Shown piece by piece: positions 1 through 8,573 of a stretch of DNA of 64,000 nt. Each line of letters starts with the position of its first letter. Within the stretch, counting starts at the first letter, position 1. The notes under the pieces are model-generated. The model was not told where the DNA came from. It was given only the letters and a program-made list of their open reading frames with translations, and did not search any database. Made by a program: the position numbers and the translations under genes. Location of the stretch: the NCBI GenBank assembly GCA_003194525.1, contig NBIV01000009.1, positions 1 to 64,000 of the forward strand. Reading direction: 5' to 3'. Origin of the DNA: Gracilariopsis chorda. Lineage: Eukaryota > Rhodophyta > Florideophyceae > Gracilariales > Gracilariaceae.

Positions 1-70
1 AAAAACCCCTAAAAATCCCCTAAAATCCCCTAAAATCCCCTAAAAAAACCCTAAAATCCCCTAAGATCCT
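1..70. repeat. Telomere-proximal degenerate telomeric array
   Basis: The first 70 bases are imperfect repeats of CCCCTAAAA with variants CCCCTAAAAT and CCCTAAAA. At a left chromosome end the strand running inward is the C-rich one, which fits. The G-rich strand would read (A)TTTTAGGGG. Repeat length varies, so this may be the inner, decayed part of the telomere or an array made by a slippery telomerase template. The same AAAACCCCTAAA words return at 12.2-14.5 kb. Confidence 0.8.
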
Positions 71-219
71 ATAAAGCTACAAAACCTGAAAACCTAATAT
101 CCACGAAACCATCCCCCATTCGTTAATCCAAAAAAAAATTGGTCTCTATAGCTATAGGCGTGAAAACCCTAAAAACCCTAAAACCTCAAACACTATTTCT
201 TTTTTTAGGCCGCCAGCTG

Positions 220-293
220 TGTCGAGCGACACACCAAGTCGTGCACAACAGGAATGAGTTACTGTCGTGCAGGACTGGGCGTGTCGCTCGACA
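220..293. repeat. Nested-palindrome subtelomeric repeat, copy 1
   Basis: The outer arms TGTCGAGCGACAC (220-232) and GTGTCGCTCGACA (281-293) are perfect 13-bp inverse complements. Inside them an inner pair, about TGCACAACAG (242-251) and CTGTCGTGCA (263-271), pairs with one mismatch. The unit can fold as a cruciform or hairpin of about 74 bp. It is the most complete copy of the family because both outer arms survive. Confidence 0.75.
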
Positions 294-303
294 AATCCCC
301 CCG

Positions 304-321
304 CCCCCCCCCCCCCCCCCC
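304..321. repeat. Homopolymer run of 18 C
   Basis: A run of 18 consecutive C lies just inside the telomere array, directly after the first palindromic repeat. The length is likely unstable and sensitive to sequencing error. Confidence 0.9.
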
Positions 322-477
322 TCCGAAATGAATGCAAATATGAAGGCGCGGGCAAGAGCACTTGGCACAGTCCAACGCGTATCACTCTACGTACAACTAT
401 GATACGTATGTACATGCGCCACGCCTTTTGCACACTGCTCTCATTTCATTGATATGTTTTGGGATCCGATTTTTGTT

Positions 478-549
478 CAGCGACACAGCCACTCGTGCAC
501 GGCAGGAAGTCGTTCCTGCCAAGCACGCACGGGGCTATCGCTCGACACA
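478..549. repeat. Nested-palindrome subtelomeric repeat, copy 2
   Basis: The core GGCAGGAA (501-508) and TTCCTGCC (513-520) form perfect 8-bp arms around a 4-nt loop. They are flanked by GTGCAC on the left and a GCAC-containing tract on the right. The right outer arm ATCGCTCGACAC is kept and the left outer arm is partly decayed to AGCGACAC. Same family and layout as the copy at 220-293. Confidence 0.7.
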
Positions 550-641
550 ACCCGTGCTATCCATGTTCTAAAATATAGTATAAAATTGGAAGAGTTTCGA
601 GGTTTTAAAACGTACATGGCGTATAGTATTTGTATTACAGC

Positions 642-698
642 GGTCGTGCACGGCAGGAACTGGTTCCTGTCCGCCGAGTACCGAGCTGTCGCTCGACA
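642..698. repeat. Nested-palindrome subtelomeric repeat, copy 3
   Basis: The core GGCAGGAAC-tg-GTTCCTGTCC at about 652-673 is a near-perfect inverted repeat. It is preceded by CGTGCAC and followed by the right outer arm TGTCGCTCGACA. The left outer arm is not recognisable. Confidence 0.65.
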
Positions 699-1000
699 CT
701 ACAAAGCAACCCCTTACGCCAACACCCGTTCGTTTTGAATCACCTGCATTTCAAGGTGTACCCTTTTATACCAGCTTTAGTCTCATCTCCGACAAGAACG
801 ACGCATTCTCTACTACCTCCTCCGTCGGTTCGATCTAAAAACCCGTCAACATGCCACAATATGCAAGCACAGTGTCCGCATTTTTGGAATTAAGTGACAA
901 CTATGCCGCTTAACGTACACCGGAAGACCACCCAAGGGACGTGAAATACAAGACCATTGCCGAGTTGGCTATAGCAACACGCGGTTCGTCACCGTCTGCC

Positions 1001-3268
1001 ATGGAGTTATGCAAACAGGCAATTGGTTCCTCCGATATGTCAACTTTTGGAGACGTGGAGCTCCTCAATGACATTGTCACGGTCATCTCTCACCCACGCC
1101 TGTACGAAAAGGGAGTTGAACAATGGTTACTACTATTGGAGTTCCTCCCAGACGTGAAGCGGGCCAAACTGGACCCACAGCATACCCGACATCGTTCGTA
1201 TCCACAACGATTCGACCGGCTAAGTGAGAATCTTTGGGCTCCAATCCGAATAGCTAACGCCCAGGTACCTCCTACCTCTAGTGGTGAAGGACAAACCTCA
1301 ACTGTTCGCACGTTGGAATTCATTGACTTGGTCACCAGTCTCAACGATGAACTGGAGCCAGACACGCCTCCTGAGCAACCTCTAAGACCACAAGACGCAG
1401 ACAGCGAGGCTGCTCCAAACGTTCAGCCAACGACTTACCTCCCTTACGACGTGGAAGGTACTGGTGTATTTCTGCCAGACGAAGACGTCAGTGGTACGGT
1501 TTGGAAGGCAATGGAGATAGTGGAGCGGGAGATGATGAAACACTATGCCATGTACTCTACTCCCTACGACGAACTCCTTCCAGTCCACAATACTCTCCGC
1601 TCCACAGATTCCGTCCCATATGAAGATGTCCAGTTCGCTTTGCTGGATGCTCCAGCGCTCGTTCGCGCTGCGGCAGACAGAAGGAACAGTGAGTACGACG
1701 CCTTAACCGTGGCTGAAATGAAGGGCGTTGTGAGTAAGGTCACTAACGTTTTCCGTGAAGGAGGCCATTTCGTTCTATTCTGTTCCGTTGAACTGTTCCT
1801 CAGTTGGCGGAAAATGTTCCGAAACGCAACTTTGAAGGATGAGGACGGTAACGATGAACCGGTTTTTAAGTTGGATGCCTGCCCACTTCACTTCATCCGA
1901 GGGTCGGGTAACATCACAGCCGCACCTGGAAGAGCATCTGGAGAACTAATGACAATTGTGGAATACGCCGTTCACGGGGTAAAGGTTGGTGCTTCCCGGG
2001 AACAGGAACATTCTCAGGTGAACTACATGAACTTCAACCACGTATCCTCCACGGTTGCTGGTTATAAAAACGTTATAGATAACGTACCGACCTTGGATGT
2101 CAATGAGACTCTCATGTGGTCTAAATTGAACCCGAGTGGCCAATTGAAGCGCGAAAGGGTTCGCGCTGAACAGAAACCAATTCGTCTTGCGAGGGAACTT
2201 ATAGCGCGGTTCTCCAACCCGGGTGACACGGTTGTAGAGCTCTTTGCTGGTACTTTCTCTACCGCCCTCGCCTGTATGTCTTTCCAGCGTGGTGAGGGTC
2301 GTAAATTTGTTGGGTGCGAAAAAGATCCGGCATGTTTCTACCACGCAAAGCATGCTGCCATAAAATTCTTCTCACGGCTCATTGCTGAAGACATCGCAAA
2401 CGTCACGGTAACTCAAGGGGTTTTGGACGCTGCTCGATTAGTAAGCAATTACTTCCAGACCTACACTCGCCCTTCAAAAGTTTGGACCCCACCCAAACAC
2501 TTTCCACATTACCAGAGATTCCCACAACGTATTATGTTTCATTGTGCATCCAAATGGAACGACAACCTGTTTGCTTGCAAATATATCAACACGGAATTGT
2601 CTCAATTGCCGGCACAGTATCAGGGCGCTTTAAACCTCATGGATGCAATGGACTTACGTGCTGGGGAAGCTACATCCTTTCGTCTGGTCATCGCAAAGTC
2701 TACTATAAACCATCCTAATGCAGGCATTGGGGTGTTCGCCGGAACAACTTTCACGCGAGGGGAGATAGTTTGTTATTTCTACGGTACACTTCTCTACCAC
2801 GACCTTTCTCAACGCCAGGAGATCCACAAGACATATGGAGAGGGGCCCCTGGGTCTAACCCCTTCGCAGTTTCGCTCGTATGCCATGGAGGTTGATGTCT
2901 CTGGCCCGGATTTTGCCGCCTTGGTTGGTCTCAACCGGGACACGAAGCGAACTTCAATCTTTATTTCGCCGGCCCCTTTCTGTATTGGTGGCTACATCAA
3001 TGACCCAAGGTACATTGAGGGCGATCTGGACATCCAAACTGTCCGCGACAAGTATAAAAAGAAAAGAACGGAGAATGTAACCTTGGATAAGCACAAATTG
3101 GCGTCCATTCGAAACAGGAAGCAGCTCGAAGATTACACCATAATAACGATTCGTGCAACTCGCCGGATTGAGCGTGGGGAAGAGTTGTTTTTATCGTATG
3201 GTGTAGAGTACTGTTGGAAATCAAACCTCCTCGACAGCAGAACCAGCAACACCTCCAATGCTTCGTAG
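1001..3268 (+). CDS. DNA-methyltransferase-fold plus SET-domain fusion protein
   Basis: Counted from the first in-frame ATG (1001) the product has 755 residues. An open frame runs back to 914 without another ATG. Residues about 390-440 carry the hallmark of beta-class N4/N6 DNA methylases (PF01555-like): a QKP tract, then FSNPGD, then ELFAGTF (E413-F415-A416-G417) for AdoMet binding. The expected catalytic motif IV (DPPY/DPPW) appears only as D216-A-P-A219, so methylation activity is doubtful. Residues about 557-736 form a SET domain: GIGVFAG opening, YINDP with N667, and the terminal LSYG with the catalytic-position Tyr733. A lysine methyltransferase role is plausible. Upstream, ATG 851 opens the same frame but meets TAA at 911-913, so the N-terminus may be lost or the real start is 1001. 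It is the most telomere-proximal gene and lies beside two damaged helicase genes. Confidence 0.65.
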   Translation: MELCKQAIGSSDMSTFGDVELLNDIVTVISHPRLYEKGVEQWLLLLEFLPDVKRAKLDPQHTRHRSYPQRFDRLSENLWAPIRIANAQVPPTSSGEGQTSTVRTLEFIDLVTSLNDELEPDTPPEQPLRPQDADSEAAPNVQPTTYLPYDVEGTGVFLPDEDVSGTVWKAMEIVEREMMKHYAMYSTPYDELLPVHNTLRSTDSVPYEDVQFALLDAPALVRAAADRRNSEYDALTVAEMKGVVSKVTNVFREGGHFVLFCSVELFLSWRKMFRNATLKDEDGNDEPVFKLDACPLHFIRGSGNITAAPGRASGELMTIVEYAVHGVKVGASREQEHSQVNYMNFNHVSSTVAGYKNVIDNVPTLDVNETLMWSKLNPSGQLKRERVRAEQKPIRLARELIARFSNPGDTVVELFAGTFSTALACMSFQRGEGRKFVGCEKDPACFYHAKHAAIKFFSRLIAEDIANVTVTQGVLDAARLVSNYFQTYTRPSKVWTPPKHFPHYQRFPQRIMFHCASKWNDNLFACKYINTELSQLPAQYQGALNLMDAMDLRAGEATSFRLVIAKSTINHPNAGIGVFAGTTFTRGEIVCYFYGTLLYHDLSQRQEIHKTYGEGPLGLTPSQFRSYAMEVDVSGPDFAALVGLNRDTKRTSIFISPAPFCIGGYINDPRYIEGDLDIQTVRDKYKKKRTENVTLDKHKLASIRNRKQLEDYTIITIRATRRIERGEELFLSYGVEYCWKSNLLDSRTSNTSNAS

Positions 3269-3783
3269 TCCAGTAAAAACCAAACTCCAGTTACCCCTCA
3301 TACTCCTCTGCTCCACTGTATGGGTACCGCGCGCCTGCTAACACCTGGTCACAATATGCATTACGTAATTAACTTTCCCTAAGATCTTAGCCACGTCTTC
3401 AGTCCGTTCATTGCAGATGTTAAAGCACCCCTCATACACCTGCGCAATTGCACTATAATAAGCAAACACGTTACCGTCTTAACCTGTTGCAGATCCCCAA
3501 CACAATCTGCCCAGTATATCTTGATCGTTCACACTCCCGCTCCTCTTACTCATCCGTATACCTCAGTGAGAGCATTGTGAAACCCACTTCGACTATACCG
3601 TATAAACTCCTCCCCACCCTCATCGTAATGGCAAACGCAACGCTTAATATGGCTATCATCTCGTCTCCTGCAACTCCGCTGAGTCTGCCCGTCAACTTTA
3701 ACACCGTAACACTAGGCGTACATGACGTTCTGCACGTTATGGTTTGCGTGGACTGACAACTGGCGTTCCGTTCAAAGCGCTCG
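3269..3783. other. Intergenic, nothing recognised
   Basis: About 515 bp separate the SET fusion gene from the helicase remnant. There is no RNA gene, repeat or convincing open frame. It presumably contains the 3' end of one gene and the promoter of the next. Confidence 0.5.
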
Positions 3784-6700
3784 ATGCAATTCCATCTCAG
3801 ACATGAACCGCATTACATGGAAGTCCTCGAAGCCCAAAAGGCAACAAATGAGCTGCATATGGTGTGTGAAAACACGCGTTTATTGGGACCCCACCCCCCT
3901 TTTAACCGTTACGATGTTCAAAACCGAAATGCTCTACAGGACGTACTACCCCCTCTGTTTGGCCTTCGAACCGAACTAGGTCTCCGATGCCCTGAATGTG
4001 GATTTGCCTGGGTGGATACAGCCACCCTCCAAAAACATATATCAGAATCCCACAATACGGATATAAGCTTTGCGCGTAATGCTGTCCAGAAAGAACTCGA
4101 CCGGGGAAGATTGCGCGTTCAGAGCGTTTTCCGTGGAACTCATAAACGGTCTTTTGCGGTTACAAATGACAACCCAGTGGGCTCTGTTTTACATCGACGG
4201 ATTCTTATGCTGAAAAGCACACGGAAGCGTACCTCCCACTCAACACCTTCGCAGACCGACCACACAAGTATCGCCCGTGATACCCTCCCACAAATCGCAA
4301 ATGACACGCAGCCAGTGTTTGTTGAGAACCGCAAATCTCTTCCGGATCGTCCTCTTGTGATGTCGAGGACCCTCCCCGGTACCAAGCTTGATACAGTTAA
4401 CTTAGTATCGAAAACACAAAAACCACCGTATACGGGTGCGTACACGGAGCATGTGGAGACGTTTCTTAGGGATTTGCGCCCAAGCCGTTCGAAGACTCTA
4501 ATTGGAAGCAATATCGCCGATGAGAAATGTCGTAATTACTTCATCCAGAGCACGAAGTTGGACTTGGCCCTTGAAAGCCTTCGCATATCAATGGAAGACG
4601 CAGTATTTCTTTCGGGCGCGAAGTTGGTTGAAGCCCGCGGCAATAACCCAGATTTCTCAAAGTTTTCCGCAAACATCGTTCAGTACATGCAACGAACACC
4701 GTCCATAATGTCCACCTTACCCCCTTTTTTTTGCATAGTTTGAACCAACGAACAAACTTTGCTTTCAAAACCGTGCGCCTCGATACGTTACAGAGGTACG
4801 CTCTAGACGTTGCAAGGTTGCTGTTCTTTGTCGCAAACGCTAATACCCGCTCCCATGACTTGGTGCCAAAATCGGTCGCCAAAATGACTGTGGAAGTCAT
4901 CACAATTCCCAATATGATGAAGAATCTGCATGCGTCCCTAAAAGCATGTTTGCTACAGACTCTTCAACCGTACACGCCAACGAGCAGGTTGTTAGTCCGT
5001 AATTTTGTTGCTTGTGCCTCGGTTCTCAAATTTACGGATTGCAAACTGGACAAGCCTATTTACAAATACGCCGCCGCTGAAGACATCACTCACTTGCTTG
5101 CGGCTTTGCAATACGCTGTCGTAGCATCTGCCATCCATGAACGACACACACTCGGACAGTCTGGTGTACAAAATACGGAAACGAACGTTTCTGAGATGGC
5201 GAGCCTGACAAGGTCTCTAGATATGCAGGCAAATACCGCATTTTCTTTCATAAGAAACACTCTGAATGTTGCTATGAGCATTGCGAGAAAAGAAAGCCTA
5301 AATGTGTCATTTTTACCATGTACAATCCACACCAACTGCGGAATTGTTAAGGATGTGCATCTAAGCTTGTCGCAGGTGGGTAATCTCGTGCAGGAGTTAA
5401 ACACGGAAATGGAATCTGTTATTTCGAATGATCTGCTCGATGGGTTTCCCTTCCCCCCCTTGTTCAGCACACACTTGACATCGTTGAAAGATTCACCTTC
5501 AAACAGAGCCCCGGGATTTTCTTTCCTTATACACCCGCAAAACACAAGCTTCATCCAACAAAACATGGAATATGTACTACAATGTCTTAGGAAGGGCTCT
5601 GCCTCCGGCTCCCACGTTCCATGCTTCCTCCTAGGTGACCCAACTGAAACGGCCTTGGATACGATTCGGCTTGGCCAGGACTGCCTGCTTAGAAATGGTA
5701 TATTACGTTGGTTGACGTACGCCCAAAAGATTCAAGAACGACTGCTGGTGGCGCTGCATCTGGCTTCTGGCTCTCCAGTGAGAGGAACAGAAATTGAATC
5801 CTACCGCTTGCATAACGACGACACCCATCTCCGTTCTCTTATTCTCCTGGACTCTAAACCGGTTCTAATCACTCGATACATGATAACACAGAACACAAGT
5901 GGCGGCGCGCGCCCAGTACCCAGATTCCCGGACCCTAAAACGGCGCAGGTGCTTTTAACCTACTTCACACTCATCCGCCCCGTTGAAACTCTGTTTGTAT
6001 CCTTGTTGTTCGGCGAAGAGAAGAAGGACATCCAGTGGAAGATGCTTTTTGCCGTTCAGGGAGCAGCGCTTACTGCAAAAGCAATTCGACCTATAGTCGC
6101 AGCTCGTTTCTCAGCTGCTGGATACAATATCACATTTGCTGACTACCGCAACTTCTCCGCGGGTATCACCTGCGCACTTTCTTCTACACTTGCTAAGGGC
6201 ATTGAAAACTCCTTTTCAAAGTCTATCATGGAAGAGTTCTTTCAAACAGCCCACAATCAAGCTGGACACTCCACTCACACAGCTGAAATGCCCTATGCTC
6301 GCACCCCTACAGATATAACCGGCTTACGAAGAAGTGACCTTTCGAAATATAGGGAATGGTCTACGCAATGGCACACCCTTCTCGGAATCGCAAATGTTTT
6401 CCCAGCCCAGACCGCAAAGAAGCGACCAAGCCCGAATCCCTTAGATGAGGTTATCGTCTCAGAAGGTGGTTCCGAAACGCGAGCAGATCCCGCTGCGACG
6501 CCCCTTTCCATCCAGGACGGCAACCACTCTACTCCGACCAAATCCAGTAAGAAGACATTCCCGTACATGTCGCCCGGGTCGGGGTCTGTAGAGCGACGAG
6601 AGCTGCCGAGAGGAGGTGCCGTGTTGTATACTCCAGCTCCGACAGTATACGAACATTTAATACCAAGGTTTCTGGAAGCCCTTAGGGAAGGGTTACGCAA

Positions 6701-7869
6701 CGATACGGCTCTATTCAAATCGCATGCACAGTTTGTTATAACCGCTGCGGTATGGGAGAAGAGAGACAAAATGCTAGTTTTGATGCCCACGTCTTCTGGA
6801 AAAACGTTGTCAGTCCTACTACCGATGTACATGGAAAAAGGCGTTATGACATCTATCATCTTTGTTCCTCTAAAAGCCTTGGCAGCAGAATACGTGCAGA
6901 GGGTTACAAGATTCGATCTAGAGTGCTCAACGGTACGTTGATGGCACTCAACCCGGTATTTGCTTATTCAGCCCCCAGGTTCTCAACTGTGATGTGTGTA
7001 ACAAACGCAATGGTTCCAGATCCTCCACCCCACACACCGACCCTACAAAGCCAGTTGAACAAGGCAGTATAAAAAAACCATCTCTGAAAAACCACGTCAG
7101 AGCCATTGTAACACCCCCACCGAGACATCATGCTGAAGACGATGAAGAACTTGACTTTGAACTGCAACCGTTACTGATGCTGCCTGACTTATCCAGAGAT
7201 GTGCATGAAGCAAGGATGGACACCGGTGAGCCCCAACGGAATCCAACTCAGAAAATACTTGAAGAGGCCGGGGAAAACTGTACGCCACCACAGTCATCGG
7301 CAAATGCCTTTCACGAGCTCGAAAGTATGCCCCCACAGGTTCTCGTACACCACATCCAAGAGCTGGCACGGCGTTTCACCTCCGTCTGCATACCATGCTT
7401 GATGACCGAACATCGTGTGGTTTCCAAAGAACACCATTCCTGTGCATATGGAAGAGGAAGATGCTTCCATTGCTTCTCGTCTCTTCATCAAACTTCGCTC
7501 TGCGACGTGAAAAAAGGAGCACCTAGTACATGTTACCAATGTCACATGGGGTACTACAAAGGGTTTAAAACGCATGCTTCTCCAGCAACGTTTGGTACCA
7601 GGAACTGTGAATTCATCGCACTTCGACAAGCCGCATGGGTGTTGTGGCGCAAATCTTCGGATATGCAGGATAGCATCGCCGCTTCACTGTTTGACCCAAG
7701 CAGCCAAACGCGTTACAACAACTTGAAGACGGAGATCATTAACACGGCAAACAAAGATAAGCACAGGGACTACCTATTCCATGCGTGGGTAACAGCCTCG
7801 GATTCTCGTTCGGTGCCCAACCTCGCCCGCCTCATCACTTGGTGCCGAGCAACGCATTCTATCATGTAA
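3784..7869 (+). pseudogene. Telomere-linked RecQ-type helicase remnant (motor largely deleted)
   Basis: This resembles the telomere-linked RecQ helicases of fungi (TLH family). The first part (3784-4743) carries a C2H2 finger, C69-x2-C72 then H85-x4-H90. The frame then shifts at a C5T8 tract near 4720-4732, and the long second part (4731-6941, which has no ATG of its own) holds the conserved central domain with RGTEI, QAGHS and a WHTLLG segment. It ends with the helicase opening: Walker A MPTSSGKT followed by motif Ia (IIFVPLKALAAEY). Shortly after 6910 there are stops, and by about 6975 the sequence has jumped to the C-terminal cysteine region (CDVCNK, then several Cys/His pairs to 7869). 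Motor motifs II-VI, some 400 residues, are missing, so an internal deletion is the best reading. The gene points away from the telomere. Product activity is very unlikely. Confidence 0.7.
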
Positions 7870-8573
7870 TATATAGGCCTTATAAATTCATCCGTTATGG
7901 CCCTATGGGCATCCACCCATATGCGTTTAACGCAAGCGAGGCCAGAACGCCTATCCCGCCCTACAAGGGCAATGCGCATCGTTCCACGAGAGCAGCGGCT
8001 TAACGTCGTCGCAAGGCTAATGTTTAGCTTGGTGCAGCCTGCGTGGTCCTTGCGAGTGTGATTGCAAAACACGAACGGGTCCCTGTCAAGAAAACACACT
8101 CCTGTCGCTGGACACAGGTCGCGCTGTGCCCGGCTGCCGCTGTGCTCGCACGACAGGCACCGGTTCCTGTCGTTCAAACACACTCGTGTCGCTCGACACA
8201 TCACGTTTTCTGCAGAGCCAAATTATTGCTCTCAAAGTGGATCAAGAAGTTGTAACGAAAACCCCATACATCTGAATCTCTACAAATTTCTTGTCACCAC
8301 GGGGCGCCTGTGCCAAACACCCACACGTGTAACTTTGTCACTTCACTCGTAGAAGGTCACAACCGCTTCTGCACAATCGTAACGCTTGGTTATTGATGCA
8401 ATACACTACGCATATACTTTCAGTCACACGGGATATAACCTCCTAAGCTTCGTGTTATAGCGAGAGACCCTATCTGTTCTTCCGGCTGTCCGAACCCCTC
8501 CCTCAACGCTCTGCGATCCGCAGCCCCACCTTATACAGCCCCTTTTCTCATAAGCATCCATCTTTAAACCAAT
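7870..8573. other. Intergenic with palindromic repeat
   Basis: About 700 bp between two helicase remnants. Apart from the palindromic repeat at 8147-8200 and a weaker, shuffled set of the same words (CGAACGGGTCCCTGTC, CCTGTCGCTGGACACAGG) at about 8070-8115, nothing is recognised. Confidence 0.5.
8147..8200. repeat. Nested-palindrome subtelomeric repeat, copy 4
   Basis: CGCACGACAGGCACCGGTTCCTGTCG forms the imperfect inner palindrome and is followed by the intact right outer arm CGTGTCGCTCGACAC. This copy lies between two genes, so the family is not confined to the terminal kilobase. Confidence 0.65.

Larger units (their letters stand above)
71..850. other. Subtelomeric stretch without genes
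   Basis: There is no supportable gene here. The stretch holds three copies of the nested-palindrome repeat listed separately, scattered CCCTAAAA words around 165-185, and a run of 18 C at 304-321. Open frames that cross it run through the palindromes and the homopolymer and look accidental. Confidence 0.6.
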
